Below, one piece after another: positions 46,826 through 60,157 of a DNA stretch of 64,000 bases. This stretch comes from Argentina anserina (Eukaryota > Streptophyta > Magnoliopsida > Rosales > Rosaceae): contig NC_065878.1 of the NCBI RefSeq assembly GCF_933775445.1, positions 19,232,395-19,296,394 on the forward strand. The letters are read 5' to 3'. How positions within the stretch are numbered: position 1 is the first letter of the stretch; each line of letters starts with the position of its first letter. The notes beneath the pieces are model-generated. The model was given only the letters and a program-made list of their open reading frames with translations, had not been told where the DNA came from and ran no database searches. The translations under genes were made by a program, and so were the position numbers.

Positions 46826-47057
46826 CTCTTTGGTGAGATGTCTTTTGATTTCATTGTTCATATGATTGTCGTGATGTATGCAAACAATGATTCAAGTTAT
46901 ATATGATATAAAAGGTACTTATTTACACTATTTAGATTGATTTGGTGACAATTACAAAATATGCTTGTATGTCGTTTTTATTTTAAGAACATCATGAGAC
47001 CCCATTTTAAATTTGGCACAAGGCCCCCGAATTCTCAGAAACGGCCATGCATCTTCG

Positions 47058-48027
47058 TCTTATAAAAATTTGAAGCTATGTTCTCCACCTTGTTCATCTT
47101 ACTACAGATCACGAACAGATCATATTAATACTTACCCGGCAGCAATATGCCAATATTGGTTGATAGGCTAATTGTTAATCGTAACGCAAACCCTATCCTA
47201 TCCAGCAACTTAAAAGGTCAAAGCCTTATTTAGTCCTAGCTAACAGACCAGGCACTTCAAGAGTTCTGCTGTGAACCCTAATCCCACTTTATCACACAAA
47301 TATCTTCGATTTTTTTTCTGGGAAGCATATCGGCAAGGTCTAGGTGACATGCACATTAGCCATGAATTGCGCTGTGCCAAATTTCAAGGCTCTGCATCAC
47401 CCTCACATTTTCAATTTTATATAGATATACACAGTACCAATCGATTAACACACTGAAATGAAGGATAACATAAACAAATGGCTTATCTTCCCTGCTAATA
47501 AATATGCTCGCAGATATTGTAATACTAGTCTCCTCACAAACTTGAGCAGCGTATTAGAAAAACCCTCATATTCTCCTAACCAAAATGTTTATGTAAAAAC
47601 TAATCCAGGGTTCGCGATTCTCGGGTTAACCTAGCCCGTTCAGCAGGTACGTTATTTTTGATTTGATTATTGCTATATACTAATATACACGAAGTACGTA
47701 CGTGGAGTCCATAATAATGATTCGTGTAGAAGGAAGCACAGACAAGTCACGTGACCTTCCTAACCCCCAAGTATATCCATGGAGAGTGAGGGAGTGACTA
47801 ATCAACGACCCCGACTCACATCATCGAGCTTCACATGTCATCTGCACAACATATCATCGCTATCCACTACTAACCCTCTTCTTTCTTCTTCTTCTTGTTG
47901 TGCTTGTGCAAAATCCTAGCTAGTTCGAATGTTAGATAGATAAATCTAAACCCACTCAACTAAGGCTGACATAATCAAATAACTAACTGTTATCAACTTA
48001 TTATATGCATGCTTTGCTGCTGATCTC

Positions 48028-48067
<40 letters not shown>

Positions 48068-49790
48068 CTGTGACTGTGTATAGTGTATTAAAACAAGAAA
48101 AAGCATCTTCTTCGCCCGTGGTTTGGGTTTTTTTATGCTGGCTAGTTTCCCTGCATTCACTGAGACTTTATATTCCACAGGCTTTTAAATTAGTGGGAGG
48201 CTGCACTCCTGCTGCTTGTGTAATTTTTATTATTCATTTCACAGCAAGAAATCATTTACAGTAAAATGTTTGCTATGGTATTGGAAAGTTATAAGATGTG
48301 TATATGAACAGTCTAGACATTTGGTTATCCAGTTCCACAGTGATTTTACCTTTGATATGTAGTATATGTACGCAAATTATATGCATGTATTAATGGGGCC
48401 ATCCACTATATGCATAATTTCAGCCTAATAATACCAGTGATAATGACTCCCTTCTTGAATATACTGTACGTCGAGCTTTGTCAAAGATACATGGCAACAA
48501 GTTAGGAGCAAACTAAATGAGCACATTACTGCAGTTTGTTACATAAGCTTCAATGCACTTTTCTTGAACTTTCAGTCAAATTAATCATTCCTAACGAAAT
48601 ACATTCATTTCGGCCACGACTATTTCCAGCAGCAGATGGAGAATTTAACAAAAATATCCGAAGAAGAAGATAAGCGTCAGTCCAATTCGGAAATGGCACT
48701 TGCCAACATGACATACGTGCAACGAGCTTAGGGCATTGCAGGTTGCAGAGAAAAACAAAGCAAGCGACCAAAAATGGCAAATTCCAACAAACAATTATTT
48801 TTTGTATGTTCTTCTTGACGTGGCGTCACAGCACGAGTGCAACAACAAACCTGATCTTTTTCTGCTAACACAGACAACGTATCCTCTAGAGCTCCGACTT
48901 GAGATCTTTTGTAATGAAAAATCCACTGCCCCCAAAATGAAAGTGATGATGTTGTAAGCTTGTATAAATGTGCTTTCTAACCTTGTAGCAATGTTACTGC
49001 CAAATTTAATTTATAACAAAAAAATTATGAGTTAAATGAAGTAAATATGTAAGTAAATCTAGCAATATCAATTACTGATGGTCTTTTTGAATCATGAAAT
49101 TCTAGCTAGCTAGCTGGTCAGTCAGATTTTATATATAGAAAGATTTTACTAGGGTCGGGCTTCATCATTGAATGTAGATATCACGATCACTAAATCATAT
49201 TTGAAAACTTTATATGAAATCTCTAATTCATGTATTCGACAAAGAAATGACTACTAAAATATAAATTTAATCAAGAATGAAATCTCATATTGACAGTCTT
49301 ATTCAATCCCATAATCTTGTCATCCTCATATCTTTTGAACAAAACAAGAAGATATACATACATCTTATGTATACTCAAAATCTACATTTTTATATATACT
49401 CCTTCAACTCTCAAATGTTCGGTGGTGTATGTGTAAGTAAACATTCAGCAAACTTTTTATTGGTGTACCGGGAAGTAAAATCGTCCAAGCGAGACTTACT
49501 ATATATATTTGAATATATTTATTGGGTTTGATATCAGAGAATGAATATATATGAATATCATTGTTCAATGGCTCTACATAATTACCTGATTTACCTCATG
49601 TGATCACAAGAATGTACGTAGATTGTTAAGTACAAGAATGTACGTATTGATATTTCTTCCACCCGAATACAAGGACACCCTAAAAGAAAAAGGAAACCTA
49701 AAACCTGCATATGTATTAAATTATTAATCATGCTTAACATGATAATCCAAAGAAATTAAGCCCAAAGAAAACAGGCAGCAGTTTAGTCCA
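47058..49790. other. Intergenic, no gene supported
   Basis: AT-rich. A (CT)16 microsatellite lies at 48031-48062. A G-box-like cacgtgac is at 47746. Open frames carry no recognisable domain. Confidence 0.4.
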
Positions 49791-50180
49791 TGAAATATAG
49801 AACCCTAAAACACCTCTCTGTAGGAAGCAAATCTCAGCCGTCACTCGCCACATCAACGGTTCATATTTCCCCACTGCTCGTGCTTATCAATGCCCTCTTC
49901 CTCACTTCACTGTCTTCCTCCCTCCCTCTTCTTCTCTTTCGCTCCTCAGCAAAAACCAAACCAAAAAACCAAACATGGCTGAACTCCATTTCTGATCGTC
50001 CCAAGTTCTTCCGATCCTCGTAAAAATCACTTCTTTATTAAAAAGAACCCAACTTTATTCCGACCCACAAAACTCTGAGACACAACCCCAGTTGGGTTCT
50101 CGTTCCTTTTCCCAGCTGAAACTGAAGCCCAACTCAAAGCTTCAATCTTTCTTCTGGGTTTTTTTTGATGAGTTCTTAAA

Positions 50181-53100
50181 ATGGTTACTGATACGTATTC
50201 TAAGATGATGTCAGAGATGTCAATGCGATCCATGCTTAAGAACAACAACGACGATTACAGTGAAGATTTGAGCCTTCTGATTCGTCAGCAGAGACAGGAA
50301 GTGGGTGACCGAGACAAGGAGCTCAATCCATATAGAAGTGGGTCGGCCCCACCCACCGTCGAAGGCTCGCTCAACGCCGTCGGCGGCCTCTTAGACGCCG
50401 TTAACGGCTACGAGGACGGCTTTGAGGACCTCCGGGCTGATCCGGCTTATCATAAGTACTACTATGCACATGTCAATCTCAATCCGCGGCTGCCGCCGCC
50501 GCTGAGGTCCAAGGAGGAGTGGCGGTTTGCGCAGCGGGGCGGCGGCGGAGGGTCTGGAGTTGGAGGCATTGGGGATAGGAGGAAAGGCGGGAGAGGTGGT
50601 GGTGGTGGTGAAGGGTCGCTTTATTCGATGCAGCCGGAGAATGGGGCGGCGGCGAGGAATGGAGAGTGGGGTGGAGATGGGCTGATTGGGCTGCCGGGGT
50701 TGGGGCTTGGGAGTAGGCAGAAGAGTATTGCAGAGATTCTTCAGGTGAAGGGTTTAGTAAAGTTTTGATCTTTATTGTTTTTTGTTTGTTGTTTGAATGT
50801 GTTTTTATGCGTTATTAAACTAGTTGGGGGGAGTTGTTATATTGAATGGTTGTGTTTGTTATATGAATCTGAATATGGTGTTGATGATGGTTCATGTGTG
50901 CAGGACTAGTTGAGTGAAGTTGCTATCTTTGATGGTGTTTTTTTAAATCTGAATGTTTGTATGTTGTTGAAATTGTTTGTTTTTGTGTAAAATTAGTTGA
51001 ATAGATGATGAGTACTGCTATTGAGCGATTATGTTTCAGTCTTAGGTTTCATGTTTATTTGTTTTTATAAAAAATAGCAAAGTTCGTGTTTTCATGTTTA
51101 TTTGCTTTGATAAGACTATAGTTCTGTAAGTTGGGGTTGCTTGTGGATCTGTTTCTATGGTTTTTTGGTTTTCTGAAGTTTACCTGGTTAACTTTTGGTT
51201 GTCTTTTTATTTTTGGCTAATCAACTGAAGGTAATTGTCAATCTTTTCATCAAATCTGTGGTCTTTAACTTTGGTTTTTGGATGCAGGATGATATACAGA
51301 ATACAACTGGCTCAAGGCACCCTTCTCGTCCAGCTAGCCGGAATGCATTTGATGACGGTGTTGAAACTTCAGACCCCCAGTATGCTCAGATGCATCGCGA
51401 TTTGGCAGCCTTGGATGTTTTGCGATCTGGTGGAAATAAGCAGGGTATTTCTGCCGCCCAGAACTTTGGTTCCTCAGGTTCTCATACTTATGCTTCTGCA
51501 CTGGGTGGTTCACTGTCCAGAAGCACCACACCAGATCCCCAGCTTGTATCTAGGGCTCCTAGTCCTCGAATTCCACAGGTTGGAGGAGGAAGAGCTCCTT
51601 CCACTGATAAAAAAAGTGTAGGCAGCCAAAATTCATATAATGGTATCACAGCCAATGTGAATGAGTCTGCAGATCTGGTAGCTGCATTATCTGGTATGAA
51701 CTTGTCAAAGAATGGCAGGATGCATGAGGAGAATCATGCACATTCACAGATTCAAGGTGATAACCACTTCGATATGCAAGGGGGTCGGAACCACATCAAA
51801 CAAAACTCATATATGAACAAGCCTGATTCTGGGAATTATCATCTGCATTCTGTATCCCAGTCTACCAAAAGCTCTTATCAGAATATGGCCAAAGGCAGTG
51901 GATTTGGGAGGGATCAGAACAATCCGTCATTGATGTCTGATGGGCTGGCTGAAATTAATAATCCTGCTGTATCTTCTGCTAACTCATACTTGAGAGGATC
52001 CTCTGCAGCAACTCTTAATGTCAGAGGAAGTTTAGTCTCTCACTATCAGAATGTAGACAATTTGAATTCCTCATATGTGAACTATGGGTTGGCTGGATAT
52101 TCTGTTAGTCCAACTTCACCCTCCATGATGGGAAGTCCACTGGGGAATGGTAATATACCACCCTTGTTTGATAATGCTGCTGCTGCTTCTGCTTCTGCAA
52201 TGGGTGGCTTGGACTCTGGAGCTTATGGAGGAGCTATGTCTCTGGGACCAAATTTGTTGGCAGCAGCTGCTGAGTCGCAAAATATGGGCAGAGGCGGAAA
52301 TCACACTGCTGGCGGTGCTCTTCAGATGCCCCTGATGGATCCTTTGTATCTGCAGTATTTAAGATCAAATGAATATGCTGCTGCTGCACAGCTTGCATCC
52401 CTTCATGACCCCACGGCAGACAGGGAAGGCATGTATATGGACTTACTGGGGCTCCAAAAAGCTTATCTGGGACAATTGCTTTCGCCTCAAAAGTCACAGT
52501 TTGGTGCTCCCTACATGGGTAAGTCTGGTAGCTTGAATCAGGGTTATTATGGAAATCCGGCATTTGGGCTTGGCATGCCTTATTCAGGAAATCCCCTTCT
52601 CCCAAACTCTCCCGTTGGACCAGGTAGTCCTGTCAGGCACAGTGACAGGAATTTGCGTTTTTCTTCGGGGATAAGGAATATAAGTGGAGGTCTCATGGGA
52701 ACTTGGCACTCTGAAGCCGGTGGAAATTTCGATGAAAATTTTGCATCCTCTTTGCTGGATGAGTTCAAGAGCAATAAAACTAGATGTTTTGAACTTTCAG
52801 AAATTTCTGGCCATGTTGTTGAGTTCAGGTATATATCTTTCTTTGCACTCTTAAACTTTATCCTTTAAATACTTTCCAGTATCTTTACTATGTGATTTAC
52901 TCATTAAATTTTTTGAACAGTGCGGACCAGTATGGGAGTCGGTTCATTCAACAGAAACTTGAAACTGCCACAACTGAAGAAAAGAACATGGTTTTTGATG
53001 AAATTATGCCCCAAGCCCTTTCTCTGATGACCGACGTGTTCGGTAATTATGTGATTCAGAAGGTGATTCCCCATCCTCCTTATATTGATTTACATATGTG

Positions 53101-56100
53101 CCAGTTGCTTATGTTATGTGTCCTAGCATGTTCATAATGTCCAGGGGTTGAAAAGAGATACTTAGTTGTGGTTAACTTTTGCAATTTGTGTTACAGTTTT
53201 TCGAACATGGTTCTGCAGCACAAATTAGAGAACTCGCTGACCAGCTTACTGGGCATGTGCTGACCCTTAGCCTTCAAATGTATGGCTGTCGAGTGATCCA
53301 GAAGGTACGTTTAGTGAGTTGTGGCAGTAACGTGTCACATTACTATATAGGTTTCTTGTGTATAAAATAGGTGTAGTACATTCAACAAGTTGGTACCCAG
53401 TTTCTAGTTTTTTTTTTGTTTGGGGGGAGGGGGGGGGGGGGGTAGGCTAGATCACTATTTGGGATATTCTCCACTCATTTCTATGGAAGTGTGGTATGAC
53501 CTCTGTTATATATCTTGCATTGTAGCACAAAATTTTATTTTGTAGGTAGGGTTTGAGTGAAACTTTGTAAAAGATGTACATAGTCTACATGATACACATT
53601 CATAGAACAGGCGTTTCATACAGTCGTTTTTATATATATTTTTAGGCTATAGAAGTTGTTGATCTGGACCAGCAGACTCAAATGGTCACAGAATTGGATG
53701 GTCACATTATGCGTTGTGTGCGTGATCAAAATGGGAACCATGTTATCCAGAAGTGTATTGAATGTATCCCTGAAGATGCTATCCAGTTTGTTGTTTCAAC
53801 CTTTTATGATCAAGTTGTGACACTGTCAACCCATCCATATGGTTGTCGTGTCATACAGGTAATATCCATTTCCCAATAATGTTTATATGTGCATGCCTGG
53901 CAAATTGGCAATCATTCTTTGTGTAACCTGTGATTCTTAATGATGTAATTTTTTTTATCTTACAGAGAATTTTGGAGCACTGCCATGATCCCAAGACACA
54001 ACAGATAATGATGGATGAGATTTTGCATGCTGTTTGCACTTTGGCACAAGATCAGTATGGAAATTATGTTGTACAGGTTTGTTGCATTCCTATGAAACTT
54101 AAATTTTTTCATATCATTATCAAGAGTAATACCACAATGCCTGTATTGATTCCATAGTATCAATGGACCTCTTTACTAAAATACATTAAGCATCGAGGTT
54201 GGATACTGATTACATTGTACCTGCCTGATCTATGTCTTCACATTTTGTTTCTCATCTTAAACCCAACTTTGGTTTGCTTGTTAAGTTTTCATGACCTACC
54301 GCATACAATATAGAACTCCCGATTTAGCAGCCATGCTTTTAGGGGATTGAAGCGTAATTATGTATTATAATTCGCTTTCACCAGGTAACCTTATCAACAC
54401 CTTTGAATACCTTTGAAACACATCTGTTTCTTCACCTTGTGAATTACTTTTACATGTCGGGGCAGCCATACTAATAAACTTTGAAGCAACACATATGCTG
54501 CAACTACTTTTAAATCAAAGTTCTATAGGTTGATAGTTTAATGTTTACTTTATGTGCACCTAGTTTCTAACAACCCACCGTCACCAACTCTTTGTGAAAA
54601 TTACTATTATAGCCCCTTCTGCTGCTGTATATTGTCTGTATATCTTTTACATCGAAGTTGGTTAGTAATTGTGGATATGTATTTTTCAGCATGTGTTGGA
54701 GCATGGAAAGCCAGATGAGCGCTCAGATATAATTAGGAAGCTAACTGGGCAGATTGTTCAAATGAGCCAGCAGAAATTTGCCTCCAATGTTATAGAAAAG
54801 TGTTTGACTTTTGGAACTCTTGCTGAGCGCCAGGCCCTTGTAACTGAGATGCTTGGTACCACTGATGAAAACGAACCGCTTCAGGTTTTGCGCTTTTTAG
54901 GCTCTATTAAAGCTTAAAGCATGAACTTATCCCGAATATATTCACTTACTATAATTATATTTTTATCTCCCGTCCTTTCATTGATCAATCTTCAAATATT
55001 TGACTTCTGAGAAGTTTACATCTTGAAGGCTATTCCATACTCTTTCCCGGATCTTTTGGTTTTGCAATTTACCTAAATGGTGGTCCTTCAGGTTAACAAT
55101 GGGTGAAAATAACTGCCAAAACCAATAGAAGTCATTAGCTAGCTTGCTATGCTGAATATGACAATTAGCTCTATGTGCATCTATTTATCTTGTCGAACAA
55201 TGATTTACATCCTTCCATATAAGAACTGTAATTACTGGGTTAATCATTTTACTTTAGGTCAACTAGGCCAATCTGTTTTTTAATGTATTTTTCTTTATGT
55301 TATATCCAAAACAATTGCAGTGTTTTACATGTTGAAAGTTTTGTATTTTGTTACTTTTGCTTCTTTGTTGTGAGATATTCTACTAGCTGTAATTTCATGC
55401 TTACGTCTACTGCTAATATCCTAATTTCTTTGTGTGGGTAGGCAATGATGAAGGACCAGTTCGCAAATTATGTTGTACAGAAAGTTTTGGAAACTTGTGA
55501 TGACCAGCAACTTGAACTAATCCTTAACCGTATTAAGGTTCACCTGAATGCTCTGAAGAAGTATACTTACGGGAAGCATATAGTTGCACGTGTAGAGAAA
55601 CTTGTTGCTGCTGGAGGTACTGTTTTCTTTGTCCTGTCTTTATATCCATTTCTGTTCTTTGCCTTTGTTCGTACTTGAGATCCAAACTTCATATGATGTA
55701 TGTCTATCTGATTGTATTGCATGTCGTCCTATCTATCAATGCACACACTAATGGTGCTTTCAGTATGGGTGCTATACTACACTCGCAGATTTCATAGAAA
55801 CTAGTGATCAACTACGATACTCCAGAACATGCCTACAGACACATCTATGTATATGTATTACACACCTCACACGTATCGTACATATTCATGTTCTGAATCT
55901 CTGTTATCATGTACCTCAGCATATCTTGTCTTTCATGAAATAGCAGTTGTGTATGTGAAATGTAAATGTATCAATCCTACCTGGAGCGATGGTTTCATAT
56001 GACACAGAAATTACTTCCATTCTTTTGATGTTCCCCACTATAAGAATAGTATATGCAATAATCAGTTTCTGACTGACATGCTAAAGATTAAATCATCATT

Positions 56101-56242
56101 TACTATACATAGCCATATTATATGCCATTATGGTGTCTGTCTACATAACTAACAGATTTCTGAATGTTTTGCAGAGAAGAGGATTAGCATCCTGGCTCCA
56201 CAATGTCCACCTGTGACTGCTACTGCTACTGCTACTGCTTAG
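50181..56242 (+). CDS. Pumilio (PUF) RNA-binding protein, plant APUM1/2 type
   Basis: Nine coding exons, GT-AG, phases consistent: 50181-50744, 51288-52828, 52921-53062, 53197-53304, 53646-53858, 53966-54076, 54690-54884, 55442-55616, 56175-56242. Product is 1038 residues. N-terminal two-thirds is the low-complexity NABP-type region ([20 protein letters not shown], a Gly-rich run, [28 protein letters not shown]). The C-terminal Pumilio homology domain (from about residue 690) has eight repeats whose base-recognition signatures are SRFIQ, NYVIQ, CRVIQ, NHVIQ, CRVIQ, NYVVQ, SNVIE, NYVVQ. That is the canonical code for UGUANAUA in mRNA 3' UTRs. The protein ends in a run of Ala-Thr pairs. The family represses or destabilises target mRNAs in the cytoplasm. 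Upstream, 49800-50180 is a pyrimidine-rich leader with an aaccctaa telo-box and a 77-codon upstream frame (49790-50023). Confidence 0.95.
53421..53442 (+). repeat. Poly-G run in Pumilio intron 4
   Basis: G6-A-G15 directly after a T-rich tract. Long G homopolymers are rare in plant genes and could fold as a G-quadruplex or be a sequencing-prone site. Confidence 0.8.
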
Positions 56243-57164
56243 ATGGGGGGCGCAGGAATGAAGTTGTACAGCTAACTGAGGATAATATGAGCCCCTGTCT
56301 CTTTGTTTCATGTCTAGTAAAGGCTCTGTCTATTGAAATGGAGCAATGAAAATAAAGATTGTTGGTTGTACTTATAAAACTGTACATTGTTAGTTTGAGG
56401 ATATACCTTAGAGTAGTCGCGGCTCAGACGGTGAACACACCTGAGGCCCCTGCAGAGGAGATAATTTAGTGTACAAGTTTTAAGGGTGTAAAAAGCAAGG
56501 CGGTAGTAGATTTTGTGGTCGTGACTGTACAAAAAGTATGTTACCAGGTGGAGTCCTCCGTAAGTTTTTTTTTCCTTGATGTATGCTATTGATGATTTTC
56601 TATTTCTAATTACGGATCCTTCTCGCTCTCCTTATTTTTTATCCTTTCATTTCTCTTATTTTGATAATGCTATGCTGTGTATACCCTGTATTGCTGTTAT
56701 ATGGAATGAAATGCTTTGCTTATTCATTCGTGATTCGTGTTCATAGAATCATAGTTTTATCGACATACCAGATATTATTGTCATTTGGATGATCGTTCTG
56801 TTTGTTTTTAGCTGCCCCCCTTTGGTTTGTGTCTGATTTTGACAAAACGGCCTAGGCATCAAGAAAATTGCTGGAGTTTCCATCTTTTCCTCCAGTTGAT
56901 TTCACCCAAGTCCAGAGCGAAAGATTTATTGTTTTAGCTGTATTGGCTGTTCCAGCTATGCGTTCCTTACCTTGAAACAATTGTAGGAACAAAAATGGTC
57001 ATTTTAGCCAGTTTTGAGGCCAAACTGTGACGGATGTAGTTGCTCCGACACCTGTATGGCTCAAGTTTAAATCCCACTCTTAATATCGTTAAGTATGAAA
57101 AGAAATTTCATGCATAGCATCTTATAGTTAGCGACAACGATACAGGAGGTTTTCCTCCGCTAAA
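56243..57164. other. Pumilio 3' region and spacer
   Basis: 3' untranslated sequence of the Pumilio gene for several hundred bases, then AT-rich spacer before the convergent thaumatin-like gene. No other gene seen. Confidence 0.45.
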
Positions 57165-58008
57165 TCATCCCAAGCTAGGAGGACAAAATGTGATGGCATA
57201 CCTAGGAGCCACACATGTCTTAAGCCCTGTGGAATCATCAAAGGCATAACTATAAGCCCTTGGACAAATAGCCTTAAAAAGATGCCCAAAAACACTAGGC
57301 TTACAACTCTTCGGATTTGCATACTCCCCGGTACAGCAATATCTATCTGTCTTTGCAGCCAGACAAGCACTCTTACAACCCACAACCCTACCTTGTTTCT
57401 TGATCACCAAGGCAAGGGGGCAGCATATGTTCAAGTCAGTCTCACAAGCAGCAACACCACATCCAACACCACCACCAATAGGTACCATGGAAATGGGAAC
57501 ATTGAACCCATCAACCAAGCTCACATCGTAGAAATGCAAGGCGGATTTGGGAGTTCCAAGTGTCATTTCGACGAGGGTGGCAGGGGGAACTCCACCGAGT
57601 CCCCTGCATTGTAAGAGCCCGGCACAGTCACCGGTTAGGCACGAACCCTTGCCGGTGCTTGGGTCAAAGCAGCAGCCTTGCCTACCCCAGATTCTTCCGG
57701 ACCAGTTGTTGGGAACGTCAAGGAGGAGTTGCTCGCCGCTGGGGAGATGGAAGCCGCCATCTAGCGGAGTTAAGTGGCCTGCGGTGCCGAGGATCCCGGG
57801 CCATATGCTGTCCTTGCAGTTGTTTGCTATGATGAGTTGAGTCCCATCTGCAACACATTAACACAACAGAGATGATGTTACAAACTTACAATGCAAGACT
57901 TGGAAATTAAGAACCTGTTATAGAATCCAAGTAGCTAGAAAAGAATATACCAGTGAAGGAGAGTGAGATGAGGAAGAAGAAGAGATGGAGGACTTGTGAG
58001 ATTGACAT
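57165..58008 (-). CDS. Thaumatin-like protein (PR-5 family, large type)
   Basis: Two coding exons, 58008-57951 and 57847-57165, joined ...LSFTG|DGTQLI in matching phase, giving 246 residues. Residues 1-20 are a signal peptide ([20 protein letters not shown]). The thaumatin fold follows: [73 protein letters not shown] and [14 protein letters not shown], ending ITFCPPSLG. The acidic-cleft residues of antifungal thaumatins appear in place (Arg in GRIWGR, Glu in VEMTL, Asp pair in [10 protein letters not shown], Asp in AFDD). I count 18 cysteines, against the usual 16. The extra ones are in QGCCFD and NICCPL. It is secreted. Family roles are defence against fungi and stress response; the substrate is not known from sequence. 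The start follows a TATTTAAA box at 58045-58052. Confidence 0.93.
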
Positions 58009-58044
58009 TTGCTCATGATATGAACTACCAAGATGGATCAGTGT

Positions 58045-58052
58045 TTTAAATA
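58045..58052 (-). promoter_or_regulatory. Candidate TATA box for the thaumatin-like gene
   Basis: TATTTAAA on the minus strand, 37 bp upstream of the start codon, so the leader would be very short. Confidence 0.35.
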
Positions 58053-60157
58053 AGTAGTTCATTTTTTCACGCTAGCATGAAAGGAGTGGTAACTATAAAG
58101 AACAACTGCACATGTAACAACGGTTAAGAATTGCATGAGACTTTCCAATTTTTACTTTATTTCGTAAAGTTCTCTAAAAAGTGAAAATCCACATGCAAGT
58201 AAAAGCTTTCGATTTGAACTGAGATGCTTTCAAAGTAACCACTCTTACCAGCAAATCCTCCAACTTTAGTTCTTCTTTTAGAATAAGATTCCCATCCTCT
58301 TTTGCTCAGAGTCTCAGTGTAGAATACCCAATTTATTGTGGATTGGATCTAGCTAAACGAATAAGCCTCGAGTTGTTGAATGGAATGGATTTACTTTGCT
58401 CTACCAACCTTTTTTTAATCTAAGCACGAAAGTTTGGAGTGGGATTACTACACAATCCAAGTTTTGATACAGTGATATACAGTCATGTTGAAATCTAAGG
58501 CTGGGTTGGATGGTATAACAGTCTTAATTTTCTAATACCATATACCAACCAATATATATTTGATACAAAAAATCCACAATTTATACCAACCAATAACGTT
58601 GGTGTACCAATTAAGTGGTACGGTTGGTAATGAGCTTGTATCAACATATTTATGGCCCAAAAATTTAAAGGCTCAATCCAAATAAGTAATAACAAATAAG
58701 TGAAATAGCAATAGAATTCTAAAGTCTTATATAACTTCAACCAAATTACGAAATACAAAGTCATAAATAAATTTTCAAAGTCCAAATAGTCAAACTGTTA
58801 AAGTACTTATGAATTCTCAAAACAATTGAAAAAATAAATGATAGGTTTAAATGCGATATATGTTAACATGTTGTAAGCAGTGATAGTGCTACTGATATGT
58901 CTAAGCATTTGTACTTGTGAATTCAATTGAATCGATTCATTCATAATTAAATAAAGAAATTGAAGACAAGAAAAAGAGTGTACTTGAGAAAGAAACTCAG
59001 AGAGATTAGATTAAGGTTAAGAGATTTAATACGATTTGAATTTATTTTTTAATAAATCTATGGTTGAAATTTAAAGATATATATATATGTATTTAATTAA
59101 ATAATTCAATATAATATAAGTTGGTAGGTACGATATATCATGGTATACGGAAAATCTATACCACATACTGTACCATAATTTAATATTGATACGGTATACT
59201 GTACTATATATCAAGTACCGAGTATTTGGTATACAACATATTTAGTACGGTTGGTATACAAATTGGTTGTGATGATTTTATATATGATTGCCGTCCCTAT
59301 TGAAATCAACGGGTGAATTCTAATAATTATTAATAAAAATTAATAATTAATATATTACCAATAAATCTGATTACCAATACTTTAAGAATATAAGACATTA
59401 CCGTTAAATTAAAAAATATATATATGCCCTCTCTAAACCCTAGTCCTTCCTATCATGGTGGCTTATCTTAGCCTCATCATGGTGGGATTCCACAGCCTCC
59501 TCCCTATCATGGCAATCATCTTTTGGACGTCTTTTCCTTCTTTCTAGGGCAACTGCTAAATCCCAACAAACTTGCACCATTTTGGGGCTGCTAATATATG
59601 TGATGACAATGGTATTAACCGCTTGATCTATGAAAATCTTGTATCAACTTGATTCAACAACAAAGATGGTTGAGAATGGCGATTTGATGTGGACTAGAGT
59701 TGAATCAAATTTCAATTGGCGGTTGTCTGTGTTTTATTGCATACTAGAAACAAACTGTATGGGTGTGTATTAGTGGGTGGTTATTAATGTGAAGAAATGG
59801 AGGTGGTTTATTTATGAAAATATTTATATTTTGACTGTAATGAAAATTGTGTTTTCAGACGGTACTTGGAACTCGCTTTATAGTAATAAAGATGAGAATG
59901 CAAAGTTGGGTTCTGTCTCAGAAGCATACAAACAACAGAGAACCCAAACACAAGTAAGCTCTCTCTCCCTTTCCTCTGTTTTTCATTTCCTTAATTCCAT
60001 CACTGAATGAGTTACTGTCCTGTATTAAAGTTGCGTGGTAAAGTTTGAAACTTTGAATCAAAATTTGAAGAAAGATTATGCCTTGATGGGTTTTGGCCAT
60101 CTTTTACAGTAGTTAATATGTTGAGGTTGGTTTTCTGAGGTGGGTTCAGGTTTGGTG
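58053..60157. other. Intergenic, AT-rich, with a decayed repeat of ggtatac-type words
   Basis: From about 58500 to 59280 the sequence is dense in words such as ccataccaacc, ggtacggttggta and tacggtatac in both orientations, like the subterminal repeats of a derelict MITE or hAT-type element. No ends could be fixed. After 59776 there may be an untranslated first exon of the next gene (acccaaacacaag|taagct near 59954), but this is unproven. Confidence 0.35.

Larger units (their letters stand above)
43407..47049 (+). mobile_element. hAT-superfamily DNA transposon, 3643 bp, with 8-bp target duplication
   Basis: The 8-bp duplication catcttcg flanks it at 43399-43406 and 47050-47057. The preceding three bases are atg on both sides, so 11-12 bp match in all. 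Termini are CAGGGCCGGCCATGGGG (left) and, on the minus strand, CATGGCCGTTTCTGAG (right). Both are followed within about 45 bp by gggggcct or aggccccc-type blocks. The cargo is one interrupted transposase-like frame (43871-46527). A separate 172-bp element is nested at 46654-46825. A TA repeat lies at 43494-43510 and a tRNA-like pair of Pol III boxes at 43551-43614. Confidence 0.9.

Noticed and set aside
57010..57095. Phrase resembling a SINE or tRNA tail (caagtttaaatccc)
   Set aside because: Only a weak B-box match and no A box or ends.
57282..57840. Plus-strand frames of 90-110 codons
   Set aside because: Antisense to the thaumatin-like gene.
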